Source: Streptococcus sp. DTU_2020_1001019_1_SI_AUS_MUR_006
Lineage (GTDB): Bacteria > Bacillota > Bacilli > Lactobacillales > Streptococcaceae
Assembly (NCBI RefSeq): GCF_032340315.1
Contig: NZ_CP135436.1
Span: 2,097,952-2,161,951, forward strand
Direction: 5' to 3'
DNA length: 64,000 bases
In this document: one piece after another, positions 54,983 to 64,000 of the stretch
How positions within the stretch are numbered: position 1 is the first letter of the stretch
Layout: each line of letters begins with the position of its first letter
Program-made: the position numbers and the translations under genes
Notes under the pieces: generated by a model
The model's database searches: none
What the model was told of the DNA's origin: nothing
Seen by the model: only the letters and a program-made list of their open reading frames with translations

Positions 54983-55062
54983 TGTCTCAAACCTAGCTAA
55001 CTAGTTAATCTTACCGAGTAGCAAAATTGCTATGAACTCCTAATGATAGACTTATCTTTCCC

Positions 55063-58000
55063 TTAAGAAGTATAGATGGAATTTCTAAACTCATCTGATT
55101 CCTTAAGATATGCCTTGTAAATAGCTTTTTTCAACTTCTGAACAGGAGTTTCAATAAAACGATATTGTTTTTGACTGATATTTCCTGCTTTGATCTGAGC
55201 AAGTTCTTCTTTTACCGCTTCATCCATCAATTGCTTCATTCTTTCAGGACTGGCAATCACTTCTTGCTTACCTTTGTAGTCAATCGTAATCGATTTTAAC
55301 TTACTTATATTAGCAATCCGTTCATCCATTTGTTCCTTCTTGAATTGGGCATAGGTCTTACCAGCTAAGATCTTTTCAAAGATGTACTGGTCTGACAAGG
55401 GACGATTCTCTTTTTCAGCATCTTGTTTGTACTGATTAGAGACATAAGGAACGAAACCTTCGTAATAGCCAAGTTCTGCCATGAGTTCAAAGGCTTGTTT
55501 TCTAAAGCTGATATCACCACTCATTCCCTTATCATTTTCGTTGACACCATAAATCGTATCAAACATATCAACGGTATAATAACCATTGGCATCTACTTTC
55601 CCTGTAGCCGTGAATCCTTTAATGATATAGCGATTTACCACGATATGATTGTCAATCAAACTATGAACATCGCCTAATTTGCTAGCATCTGCCTCGGTCA
55701 AGGCCTTGATTTCCTCGCTCTGGTGGGTTGGTTTGACTGATGGATTTGGATAAGGAACAGGAGTTCTTGAACCACTTGTCGCACTTGGCAAGAGTTGCTT
55801 GAAGTAGACTGCCTTATCCGCAGCTGACAATCCTCGACTTGCCTCAGCTTCTAGATAATCTAAAGTATAGAGAACATCGAAACTACCGTGCATATATTCT
55901 TTCACATCTGTGGCTGATTTAAAGCGCTCTGGTGTCTTGTTGTAGAAACTGTCTTTGTCACTCTCATCATAAACAAAGTTCAAGTTAAAGTAGGTATCTG
56001 TTTCAGGAGTGTAGGAGTTTTCAAAGATTCCACGCGCATAGAATTCTGCCCCTGTACCATCTCGTCGACCATAATTGTTAAAGAGGACTGTGCGATCCAA
56101 CAAGTGAGTCATTTCATGAGAGTAAGTCGCTGACCCTCGATCGTCCAAGACCCTATCAATAAAGTAACGCACACCAGCACCATTTGCCTCAGCACCAACT
56201 GATTGAGGCGGAGAATACATACCTAGCGGAGACATGAAGTCCTTGACTCCCTTATCCGCCTCTGGTCCAAACTCCTTAGACCAGGCTTCCTTGATGCCTG
56301 CATTTTGCTTGCTAGTATACTTTTTCATAGTATCCACAATCAAACGGTTGGTTACTAGTTTTGATTGATTGTCTTTCTTAGTGATTCTATAAAGCGTATC
56401 AACATAGGCAGCCTGACGCTCAGCTGTCAATTCAACCAAAGCCTTCACTTTTTCCAATTCAGCCTTATATTGAGCAGGATTGCTTTGAGCCAGTGAGGTA
56501 TCCATATAAGTTCCAATATTTCCGTAGGAAACAGTTGCCATATTAGTAATGGCATAAATGCTCGGTTCCTTGATGTTTACTAGGCCTAGAAGAGTAGCTA
56601 TGTTATATTGTTTGCGATTATCAATCTGTTGAGGTTCTGCCCCGTACTTGGCAGGATCAGAGGTCAACTTCGTGTAGAGACTGACATTTTCATCTGTCTT
56701 CTCTTTGGATTTCTTCTCAACAACGATGGCTTTTGTAGCGTCCTTCAACCAAGTATCGCCATCCATACTTGTAAAGGTTGTTCGGTTATAGTCAAGAAAG
56801 TCTAATAGGGTTGACTTATCGGTTACTTTTCCAAAGTATGTTTCAAATGTTCGAGGACTATTGACCAGTTTCATCTCATCATAGCTCATTGAACCTAGAG
56901 ATGTTAGCCATTCTAATGACGTCACCTTCTTGCCAAAAGAGCTTGGATTGTAGGCAAGAATATCACGGATGTTGGTCTTGCCAAAATCAATATTGTAGAA
57001 ACGATTGATATAGGTTAGTCCTAAGAGTATTTTTTCCTTATTAGCTTCTAAATCTGCCTGAACCTTGGCTCTGGTTTCTGCTGTGTTTCCGAGCACACTC
57101 AAGGTATGGGCTACAACTTTTTTAAGGTCTGTATCTAGGGTCTTTTTCGTTTCTTCAAGTGTGTCTTTAATAGATAATCTCTCTAGATATTCTTTGCGAA
57201 GGACTTCTTTAACCTCTTCATCTGTAATAGTAGGATTTGTCTTTTTGAGTTCAATCTTCTTACTAATTACATCCCGCCCCAGAATATTTGGCCTGAGGGC
57301 ATTTGTCACATAAGCATTGGAAAGCAGGTCCACAGCCTTCATTCCTTGGCTAGCTGGTCTTACATCAATGGCATTTTCTAACTCCGTATTCACTGGAAGA
57401 AGATGAGGTTTGGTTTCTTTGGTACCCACCAAGATGACCTTTGGTTTCATTGCTTTTGTCACAGTACTTGTTTCCGTGTGTGATAGCAATTCACCTGTTT
57501 GAGAATTTACTTCATAAACTCTGGTAGTGGTTGTCTCGCCAGGATCTCCCTGACTTTCTACTTTTTCAAGGTCCTTCTCAAGTGTTGGTTCCTGACGGCG
57601 TTCCTCCTTGATTGGAATTGGGGTCACAATAGTCTGGACATTTCCGACCTTCACTACCTTATCAATTGGAGCTGTTACTTCCTTTTGGTGATCTCTTTCT
57701 GTAACCTGACCTGTCTGAGTATCTACTTGGTAGGTGGTTGTCGTTTTTTCGCTGCCTTCCTTACCTGGAACAGCAACTTTTTCTGTTTGATAAGGAAGTG
57801 AAGGGTCCGCTTCATATATCGTATTATTTGCGATGACCTTTGTTTCTACACTTGGTTTGGTCCCAACTAGAACAACCTCATCTACCTTTTCCACCAGAGT
57901 TTTTGATGTACTAGACTCTGTAATCTGACCACTTGTTTGATCTCTTGTATATTGGGTAGTGGTTTCTACTTGTCCATTGACCCCATGTGTTTTCGTTTTT

Positions 58001-61000
58001 CTAGAACCGACTTCTTGGCTGTCATCTGCTTGATAGACTGTTTTATATGGGATTGTTTGGGTTTCAATCTTAGGTTCTGGAACTGGCGCCGACTCTACCT
58101 TAGTACCTACTGCGATAATTTCGGAAATTGGATCCACAGTTACAGTATTGGATTTGACTTGGCGGTCTTCCTTGCCATCCACAGTCGTCACTTCCGTTAA
58201 GATAGTGCGCTCACCTGCTACGCCTGCTCGAATAAGGCGAGTTTCACCCTTAAGCAAGTCTGGATCGTCCTGATGAATAGTATCGTAAGCAACCGCTTCT
58301 GTCGTAACTTCAAGCTCTGGTTTCACCTCGACCAAGCTTGGAGTACCTTCGCTTGGAATTGAAGTGGATTTTACCTTAGTGCCTACTGCGATGATTTCTG
58401 AAATTGGCTCCAAGGTTACAGTATTGGATTTAACTTGACGGACCTCCTTACCATCTACAGTCGTCACTTCCGTTAAGATCGTGCGCTCACCGGCTACGCC
58501 TGCCCTGATGACACGAGTTTGACCCTTAAGCAAGTCTGGATCGTCCTGATGAATAGTATCATAGGCAACGGCTTCTGTCGTAACTTCAAGCTCTGGCTTC
58601 TCTTGGACCAAACTCAGAGTACCTTCACTTGGAGTTGAAGTGGATTCTACCTTAGTGCCTACTGCTATGATTTCAGTAACTGGCGCCAAGGTTACAGTGT
58701 TGGATTTGACTTGGCGGTCTTCCTTGCCATCTACAGTCGTCACTTCCGTTAAGATCGTGCGCTCGCCTGAGACTCCCGCTCGAAGGACGCGGGTTTGACC
58801 CTTAAGCAAGTCCGGATCTTCCTGATGAATAGTATCGTAAGCAACGGTTTCTGTCGCAACTTCAAGCTCTGGCTTCACTTGGACCAAGCTTGGAGTACCT
58901 TCACTTGGAGTTGAGGTGGACTCTACCTTAGTGCCTACTGCAATGATTTCGGTAACTGGTTCTAAAGTTACAGCATTGGATTTGACTTGGCGGTCTTCCT
59001 TGCCATCTACAGTCGTCACTTCCGTTAAAATAGTACGCTCACCTGCTACGCCTGCTTGAATGACACGGGTTTGATCCTTGAGCAAGTCCGGATCGTCCTG
59101 ATGAATAGTATCATAGGCAACGGCTTCTGTCGTTACTTCAAGCTCTGGCTTCACCTCGATCAAGCTTGGTGTACCTTCACTTGGGGTTGAGGTGGATTCT
59201 ACCTTAGTGCCTACTGCGATAATTTCGGTAACGGGCGCGGTCGTAACTTCATTAGAAACCTGCTTGCGATTTTCCTTGCCATCTACGGTCGTCACTTCCG
59301 TTAAAATAGTGCGCTCACCTGCTACGCCTACTCGAACAACACGAGTTTGTCCCATAAGCAAGTCTGGATCATCGTGATAAAGAGTGTCATAGGCAACGGC
59401 TTCTGTTGTAACTTCAAGCTCTGGTTTCACCTCGACCAAGCTTGGTGTACCTTCGCTTGGAATTGAAGTGGATTCTACCTTAGTGCCTACTGCGATGATT
59501 TCGGTAACTGGCGCCAAGGTTACAGTGTTGGATTTGACTTGGCGGTCTTCCTTGCCATCTACAGTCGTGACTGCCGTTAAGATAGTACGCTCGCCTGCAA
59601 CACCTGCTTGAATGACACGTGTTTGACCCTTAAGTAAGTTCGGAGCATCCTGATAAACAGTATCATAAGCAATGGCTTCTGTCGTTACTTCAAGCTCTGG
59701 CTTCACCTCGACCAAGCTCGGAGTACTTTCGCTTGGAGTTGAAGTGGATTCTACCTTAGTGCCTACTGCTATGATTTCTGAAATTGGTTCCACAGTTACA
59801 GTGTTGGATTTGACTTGGCGGTCTTCCTTGCCATCTACAGTCGTCACTTCTGTTAAGATAGTGCGCTCACCTGCAACACCTGCTCGGATAAGGCGAGTTT
59901 GACCCTTAAGTAGGTCTGGATCGTCCTGATAAACAGTATCATAGGCAACGACTTCTGTCGTAACCTCAAGTTCTGGCTTCACCTCTTCTAAACTTGGAAC
60001 ACCTTCACTTGGAATTGAGGTGTGCTCTACCTTAGTGCCTACCGCGATGATTTCTGAAATTGGTTCCACAGTTACAGTGTTGGATTTGACTTGGCGGTCT
60101 TCCTTGCCATCTACAGTCGTCACTTCCGTTAAAATAGTGCGCTCGCCTGTAACACCTGTTTGAATGACACGTGTTTGCCCCTTAAGCAAGTCTGGATCGT
60201 CCTGATAAACAGTGTCATAAGCGACAGCTTCTGTCGAAACTTCAAGCTCTGGCTTCACCTCTTCTAAACTTGGAGTACCTTCACTTGGAATTGAAGTGGA
60301 TTCTACCTTAGTGCCTACTGCGATAATTTCGGAAATTGGCTCCAAAGTCACAGTATTGGATTTGACTTGACGGACCTCCTTACCATCTACAGTCGTGACT
60401 TCCGTTAAGATAGTGCGCTCGCCTGAGACTCCCGCTCGAAGGACGCGGGTTTCACCCTTAAGCAAGTCCGGATCGTCCTGATGAAGAGTATCATAAGCAA
60501 CGGCTTCTGTCGTAACTTCAAGCTCTGGCTTCACCTCGACCAAGCTTGGTATACCTTCGCTTGGAATTGAGGTCGATTCTACCTTCTCTACTTGTGGAGA
60601 ATGAGGTTTTGTATCTTCAGTCTTAGAAATTTCCTCATTTTCTCTTACAAAGTAATAACCTGTAAATTCATAACCCTCAATCCTTTCTGGACTAGGCAAA
60701 AATTCTCCTGCAACTGTTTTGATGAGAGCTGGACGAAGCTCTACTAAGTTCTCCAAGGCAGAAACCGATAGAGCAGTCCCACCTACAGCCAAAACCGTCA
60801 CTAGAAAGAGAGAGGCTCCCTTTCTCTTTTTAATGAGAGTGAGCGAAACTAACAAGATTCCTGTACCTAGCACAGGCAGGATAGCATTTGAAAACAAGCC
60901 AGTATCAGGTAACTTCGCAGTAGATTTACGGTAGACGAAGTAATAATCCTTACCTTCCTCCACTTGGATAGCATTTTCTTCAAACCAACGTAGTTCAGCC

Positions 61001-61191
61001 TTCAAAGATTCAGGTAGATCTTTATCTTCCACATAGTGTGACACTAGCTGGGGAATCCTCTCCTCTGCAAGCACAGCATTTCCGCTTGTACCTACAAAAA
61101 ACAAACTCGTTCCCAATAAGACGGAACAAGTTCCTACTGCATACTTTCTCAAAGAAAAGCGTTGTTTTGCTTTAAAATGATGTTGTTTCAT
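55063..61191 (-). CDS. zmpB: ZmpB-like M26 zinc metalloprotease, complete
   Basis: A 2042-residue surface protease. It begins with an export signal (RFSLRKYAVGTCSVLLGTSL), then an N-terminal LPDTG at 94-98 and two hydrophobic segments. Nine near-identical 92-residue repeats with G5 motifs follow (about 203-1030), then three divergent G5-like units. The catalytic zone has HEMTH at 1692-1696 and Glu 1716, the M26 HExxH...E pattern. The C-terminus FRNSIYTS resembles other M26 proteases. The ATG at 61191 has GGAG seven bases upstream. Known relatives include IgA protease, ZmpB and ZmpC; specificity is not read from sequence, so the name is tentative. Located between the ArAE gene and the typA genes. 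Confidence 0.9.
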   Translation of the reverse strand: MKQHHFKAKQRFSLRKYAVGTCSVLLGTSLFFVGTSGNAVLAEERIPQLVSHYVEDKDLPESLKAELRWFEENAIQVEEGKDYYFVYRKSTAKLPDTGLFSNAILPVLGTGILLVSLTLIKKRKGASLFLVTVLAVGGTALSVSALENLVELRPALIKTVAGEFLPSPERIEGYEFTGYYFVRENEEISKTEDTKPHSPQVEKVESTSIPSEGIPSLVEVKPELEVTTEAVAYDTLHQDDPDLLKGETRVLRAGVSGERTILTEVTTVDGKEVRQVKSNTVTLEPISEIIAVGTKVESTSIPSEGTPSLEEVKPELEVSTEAVAYDTVYQDDPDLLKGQTRVIQTGVTGERTILTEVTTVDGKEDRQVKSNTVTVEPISEIIAVGTKVEHTSIPSEGVPSLEEVKPELEVTTEVVAYDTVYQDDPDLLKGQTRLIRAGVAGERTILTEVTTVDGKEDRQVKSNTVTVEPISEIIAVGTKVESTSTPSESTPSLVEVKPELEVTTEAIAYDTVYQDAPNLLKGQTRVIQAGVAGERTILTAVTTVDGKEDRQVKSNTVTLAPVTEIIAVGTKVESTSIPSEGTPSLVEVKPELEVTTEAVAYDTLYHDDPDLLMGQTRVVRVGVAGERTILTEVTTVDGKENRKQVSNEVTTAPVTEIIAVGTKVESTSTPSEGTPSLIEVKPELEVTTEAVAYDTIHQDDPDLLKDQTRVIQAGVAGERTILTEVTTVDGKEDRQVKSNAVTLEPVTEIIAVGTKVESTSTPSEGTPSLVQVKPELEVATETVAYDTIHQEDPDLLKGQTRVLRAGVSGERTILTEVTTVDGKEDRQVKSNTVTLAPVTEIIAVGTKVESTSTPSEGTLSLVQEKPELEVTTEAVAYDTIHQDDPDLLKGQTRVIRAGVAGERTILTEVTTVDGKEVRQVKSNTVTLEPISEIIAVGTKVKSTSIPSEGTPSLVEVKPELEVTTEAVAYDTIHQDDPDLLKGETRLIRAGVAGERTILTEVTTVDGKEDRQVKSNTVTVDPISEIIAVGTKVESAPVPEPKIETQTIPYKTVYQADDSQEVGSRKTKTHGVNGQVETTTQYTRDQTSGQITESSTSKTLVEKVDEVVLVGTKPSVETKVIANNTIYEADPSLPYQTEKVAVPGKEGSEKTTTTYQVDTQTGQVTERDHQKEVTAPIDKVVKVGNVQTIVTPIPIKEERRQEPTLEKDLEKVESQGDPGETTTTRVYEVNSQTGELLSHTETSTVTKAMKPKVILVGTKETKPHLLPVNTELENAIDVRPASQGMKAVDLLSNAYVTNALRPNILGRDVISKKIELKKTNPTITDEEVKEVLRKEYLERLSIKDTLEETKKTLDTDLKKVVAHTLSVLGNTAETRAKVQADLEANKEKILLGLTYINRFYNIDFGKTNIRDILAYNPSSFGKKVTSLEWLTSLGSMSYDEMKLVNSPRTFETYFGKVTDKSTLLDFLDYNRTTFTSMDGDTWLKDATKAIVVEKKSKEKTDENVSLYTKLTSDPAKYGAEPQQIDNRKQYNIATLLGLVNIKEPSIYAITNMATVSYGNIGTYMDTSLAQSNPAQYKAELEKVKALVELTAERQAAYVDTLYRITKKDNQSKLVTNRLIVDTMKKYTSKQNAGIKEAWSKEFGPEADKGVKDFMSPLGMYSPPQSVGAEANGAGVRYFIDRVLDDRGSATYSHEMTHLLDRTVLFNNYGRRDGTGAEFYARGIFENSYTPETDTYFNLNFVYDESDKDSFYNKTPERFKSATDVKEYMHGSFDVLYTLDYLEAEASRGLSAADKAVYFKQLLPSATSGSRTPVPYPNPSVKPTHQSEEIKALTEADASKLGDVHSLIDNHIVVNRYIIKGFTATGKVDANGYYTVDMFDTIYGVNENDKGMSGDISFRKQAFELMAELGYYEGFVPYVSNQYKQDAEKENRPLSDQYIFEKILAGKTYAQFKKEQMDERIANISKLKSITIDYKGKQEVIASPERMKQLMDEAVKEELAQIKAGNISQKQYRFIETPVQKLKKAIYKAYLKESDEFRNSIYTS
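58100..60583 (-). repeat. Nine tandem 276-bp (92-residue) G5-type repeats in the zmpB-like gene
   Basis: The boundary CTTAGTGCCTAC recurs at 58651, 58927, 59203, 60031 and 60307 (with CTTAGTACC at 58099), all multiples of 276 apart. Each unit starts KVESTSIPSEGTPSL, continues KPELEVTTEAVAYDT and ends SEIIAVGT or TEIIAVGT. Units differ in scattered codons shared by non-neighbours (for example PISE versus PVTE), which indicates shuffling by recombination. Confidence 0.93.
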
Positions 61192-61225
61192 GATAAACTC
61201 CAATTTCGTATCTATTCCTTTTCCC

Positions 61226-61254
61226 AGTATATCAAAAATAGTAAACGCCTACAA
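61226..61254 (-). promoter_or_regulatory. Candidate promoter of the zmpB-like gene
   Basis: TTGTAG (61254-61249) and TATACT (61231-61226) with 17 bases between, about 35 bases before the start codon. Confidence 0.6.
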
Positions 61255-61693
61255 AGGATTTGAATAATAAAATTGCCATATCTAACTTCTTTATCCAATT
61301 TTGAAAGAAAAGCAACCGTATTCTTTGTAAACATTCACAGTAAGAACGTAATTTCCTCCAGAAGTTCTTCTATTATCTGCCACTTAATAAAAATTTAGTG
61401 AATGAAAGTAGGAGGCCGATGAAGCTTAAAGAGCCTAAATTTCTAGATTATATAATATATTGAATCTAGAACAGTACACTACAACTGCTAAAAATATTTC
61501 TAGAAATTAGTTTGACTTTCCTAATCTCTCTGTTCATATCTTATTTTAATCCACTATATAAACATTTTCTCAATTTTAGATTTATAGTAGATCAAATACA
61601 AAACGGCACACTGTGAATTCTAAAAAATGCTAGAAATTGACTTAACTACTCTGGTAAATTTGTTCAGATTCTATTTCATTTCACTATACAAAG
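61255..61693. other. Intergenic region with a tiny open frame and a palindrome
   Basis: No protein gene of normal size. At 61419-61463 (plus strand) an ATG preceded by GGAGG at five bases encodes 14 residues, MKLKEPKFLDYIIY, ending in a TGA that lies inside an inverted repeat (TTCTAGATT and GAATCTAGAA, about 61437-61468). Otherwise AT-rich. It could be a leader or signal peptide, or chance. Confidence 0.3.
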
Positions 61694-61736
61694 CAAAAAC
61701 CACAAGTAAACTCAGTTTTACTGACTTCACTTGTGG
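61694..61736 (-). terminator. Terminator of typA and the small membrane protein gene
   Basis: CCACAAGT and ACTTGTGG form the stem with an inner CAGTAAAACTG hairpin, followed by TTTTTGC on the minus strand. Confidence 0.85.
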
Positions 61737-61792
61737 TGGTTGTTTTTATCAAAATATTTACCGAATCCTAGTAGAACCCCAAAGCCACTTAC

Positions 61793-62038
61793 CTATCTCT
61801 TTTTCACCGACATTAGGGAGATATCTCGCAAACTAAAATACGTAAGGACCAGCATGGCTACTGTAATAAAGAATTCTGTTGGTAGCTGAAAGATTTGCAG
61901 GATGGACAACATGAGCAAAATCACGAGGGAAACGAGACCAAAAACAAGAATTACAATATTAACCGTTCCCTTGATACTTTGAGGTGTCGCAAATATATAG
62001 AGTAAGAGTAATAAAATCCCTATGATTAAATAGACCAT
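61793..62038 (-). CDS. Small membrane protein, DUF3165-like
   Basis: An 81-residue protein with three hydrophobic segments (LIIGILLLLLYIFATP, VNIVILVFGLVSLVILLMLS and FFITVAMLVLTYFSL) and a basic C-terminus. It lies 19 bases after typA, a conserved pairing in streptococci that I recall as DUF3165; the assignment is by memory of context. No function is known. Confidence 0.72.
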   Translation of the reverse strand: MVYLIIGILLLLLYIFATPQSIKGTVNIVILVFGLVSLVILLMLSILQIFQLPTEFFITVAMLVLTYFSLRDISLMSVKKR

Positions 62039-62057
62039 TTTCTGCTCTTTCTAGCTC

Positions 62058-63899
62058 TTATTCAGCTGATTTTTTCTTTTTGTTTGCTTTCTCACGCTCT
62101 GCCTTGTTAAGGATTTGTTTACGCAAACGAATAGATTCAGGTGTTACTTCCATGTATTCATCATCATTCAAGAACTCAAGTGATTCTTCAAGAGTCAAGA
62201 TACGAGGAGTCTTGATAACCGCTGTTTGGTCCTTAGTTGCTGAACGAACGTTGGTCATTTGTTTCGCTTTCGTAATATTAACAGTCAAGTCATTTTCACG
62301 AGAGTTTTCACCGATGATCATTCCTTCGTAAACCTCAGTACCTGGGTTGACAAAGATAGTACCGCGTTCTTCGATAGACATGATAGAGTATGTTGTTGCC
62401 TTACCTGTATCAATAGAAACAAGGGCACCACGGTGACGTCCACCGATTTCACCTGGAATCAATGGCAAGTATTGGTCGAAGGTATGGTTCATGATACCGT
62501 AACCACGAGTCATTGACAAGAACTCGGTTGAGTATCCAATCAAACCACGGGCTGGAACAAGGAAAACCAAACGAGTTTGACCATTACCAGTTGAAATCAT
62601 ATCCAACATTTCACCTTTACGTTCAGAAAGACTTTGGATAACAGATCCTTGGTATTCTTCTGGTGTGTCGATTTGAACACGTTCAAATGGCTCACATTTA
62701 ACTCCATCGATTTCTTTTACGATAACTTCTGGACGAGATACTTGAAGTTCATAGCCTTCACGACGCATTGTTTCGATCAGGATTGACAAGTGCAATTCTC
62801 CACGCCCTGATACAGTCCATTTATCTGGTGAATCCGTTGGATCAACACGAAGGGAAACGTCTGTTTGCAATTCTGCTTGAAGGCGCTCTTCTACCTTACG
62901 AGAAGTGACCCATTTACCTTCCTTACCAGCAAATGGTGAGTTGTTGACCAAGAAGGTCATTTGAAGTGTTGGCTCATCAATGTGAAGAACTGGAAGAGCT
63001 TCAACTGCATCTGTTGGAGTAATGGTTTCTCCGACGAAGATATCTTCCATACCAGATACGGCAATCAAGTCACCAGCTTTGGCTTCTTGGATTTCACGAC
63101 GTTCCAAACCAAAGAAACCAAAGAGTTTTGTGACACGGAAGTTCTTAGTTGTACCATCCAATTTAGAAAGGGTAACTTGATCTCCAACTTTTACACTACC
63201 ACGGAAGACACGTCCGATACCGATACGACCTACGAAGTCGTTGTAGTCAAGAAGTGACACTTGGAATTGAAGGGGCTCATCTGAGTTATCAACTGGAGCT
63301 GGAATGTGGTCGATAATGGTATCAAAGATTGGCGCCATAGTCTTTTCTTGATCTGCTGGATCATCTGACAATGAAGATGTTCCGTTGATCGCTGACGCAT
63401 AAACCACTGGGAAGTCAAGCTGGTCATCATCCGCACCAAGCTCGATGAAAAGTTCCAAGACTTCATCCACTACTTCTGCTGGACGAGCTGATGGCTTGTC
63501 AATTTTGTTAACCACAACGATAGGCACAAGGTCTTGTTCCAAGGCTTTTTTCAATACGAAACGAGTCTGTGGCATAGTTCCTTCGTAAGCATCTACGACC
63601 AAAACAACACCGTCAACCATTTTCATGATACGCTCAACTTCTCCACCGAAGTCCGCGTGTCCTGGTGTGTCCATGATGTTGATACGAGTTCCGTTGTAGG
63701 CAACTGCTGTATTTTTCGCAAGAATCGTGATTCCACGCTCTTTTTCAATATCGTTTGAGTCCATTGCACGCTCAGCTAACTCTGTACGCGCGTCAAGAGT
63801 TTCAGATTGTTTCAATAATTCGTCAACGAGGGTCGTTTTACCGTGGTCGACGTGGGCGATAATCGCGATATTACGGATATCTTCTCTTAATTTTGTCAT
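62058..63899 (-). CDS. typA: Ribosome-associated GTPase TypA/BipA
   Basis: A 613-residue translational GTPase used in ribosome assembly and stress. G1 is [15 protein letters not shown], the effector loop [14 protein letters not shown]3 [13 protein letters not shown] and G4 [12 protein letters not shown]. The domain 2 and EF-G-like C-terminal domains follow, with [19 protein letters not shown]. The ATG at 63899 has GAGGAA just upstream; an in-frame start seven codons earlier is rejected. A TATAAT hexamer at 63948-63943 marks the likely promoter. Confidence 0.96.
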   Translation of the reverse strand: MTKLREDIRNIAIIAHVDHGKTTLVDELLKQSETLDARTELAERAMDSNDIEKERGITILAKNTAVAYNGTRINIMDTPGHADFGGEVERIMKMVDGVVLVVDAYEGTMPQTRFVLKKALEQDLVPIVVVNKIDKPSARPAEVVDEVLELFIELGADDDQLDFPVVYASAINGTSSLSDDPADQEKTMAPIFDTIIDHIPAPVDNSDEPLQFQVSLLDYNDFVGRIGIGRVFRGSVKVGDQVTLSKLDGTTKNFRVTKLFGFFGLERREIQEAKAGDLIAVSGMEDIFVGETITPTDAVEALPVLHIDEPTLQMTFLVNNSPFAGKEGKWVTSRKVEERLQAELQTDVSLRVDPTDSPDKWTVSGRGELHLSILIETMRREGYELQVSRPEVIVKEIDGVKCEPFERVQIDTPEEYQGSVIQSLSERKGEMLDMISTGNGQTRLVFLVPARGLIGYSTEFLSMTRGYGIMNHTFDQYLPLIPGEIGGRHRGALVSIDTGKATTYSIMSIEERGTIFVNPGTEVYEGMIIGENSRENDLTVNITKAKQMTNVRSATKDQTAVIKTPRILTLEESLEFLNDDEYMEVTPESIRLRKQILNKAEREKANKKKKSAE

Positions 63900-63942
63900 G
63901 ATTTCCTCTATTATATTCAAAAATTTATTTTCTAACTGAACG

Positions 63943-63950
63943 ATTATACC
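63943..63950 (-). promoter_or_regulatory. -10 element of typA
   Basis: TATAAT preceded by TGTGG on the minus strand, about 44 bases before the start. The -35 region is weak. Confidence 0.5.
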
Positions 63951-64000
63951 ACAATTTTAAGCAAATGACTTAATTCAAGTAAGTGTAAATGTTTTCAAAA

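Noticed and set aside
58100..60583. Plus-strand frames (such as 59192-59377 and 59672-59902) opposite the G5 repeats as genes.
   Set aside because: They recur with the repeat, lack ribosome sites and are antisense shadows of the protease frame.

Overview
The window looks like a chromosomal segment of a mitis-group Streptococcus (S. mitis, S. oralis or S. pneumoniae type). The evidence is low-to-mid GC, three BOX-type repeats, two M26-family zinc metalloproteases with YSIRK-like signal peptides and N-terminal LPxTG motifs, the StkP/PhpP pair, MntE, a sucrose scr locus, the mevalonate genes mvaS/mvaA, and a yqeG-yqeH-yhbY-nadD-yqeK-rsfS cluster. I cannot name the species from sequence reading alone.

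Layout. 1-3979: the 5' part of an IgA1-protease-like gene with fourteen 81-bp repeats, downstream of a UPF0340 gene. 4462-4744: a dispersed repeat interrupted by a BOX element. 4750-15780: mecA, an amidohydrolase, a two-gene ABC exporter, msrAB, the hom-thrB operon, yaaA, a small membrane protein and a deformylase-like gene. 15981-20122: two divergent cation exporters, a P-type ATPase behind a yybP-ykoY manganese riboswitch and the CDF exporter MntE. 20162-25835: sucrose uptake and catabolism (scrK, scrA, then divergent scrB-scrR). 25872-26357: a small accessory locus with a strong promoter overlapped by a cre-like site. 26507-30339: mvaA, mvaS and a split ThrE-type exporter. 30428-38764: gmk, rpoZ, priA, fmt, rsmB, phpP and stkP, all on the minus strand. 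38901-44455: rny, a very AT-rich gene for a 915-residue SIR2-domain protein, and the YefM-YoeB toxin-antitoxin pair. 44588-51770: a housekeeping cluster for RNA, ribosome assembly, NAD and magnesium. 51822-54932: a short MscS channel, SstT and an aromatic-acid-exporter-like protein. 55063-63899: a second, complete M26 protease with nine 276-bp G5-type repeats, then a small membrane protein and typA.

How the parts work together. Surface proteolysis is represented twice (Iga-like and ZmpB-like), each gene carrying homogenised tandem repeats that should vary in number between strains. Manganese and calcium efflux is controlled at RNA level on one side of the mntE/ATPase divergence. The scr genes form a self-regulated sucrose module. 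StkP/PhpP links cell-wall sensing to phosphorylation; this StkP has three PASTA domains and an extra Ser/Thr/Pro-rich tail.

The best candidate for a poorly described system is the SIR2-domain protein at 40857-43604. Its predicted NAD-hydrolase motifs, long helical C-terminal part, foreign base composition and position next to a toxin-antitoxin pair fit an abortive-infection anti-phage effector. A CcpA-site-controlled small secreted peptide plus membrane protein (25872-26357), apparently carrying a one-base frameshift in an A-run, is a second uncharacterised locus. No rRNA, tRNA, CRISPR array, intact insertion sequence or prophage was seen.
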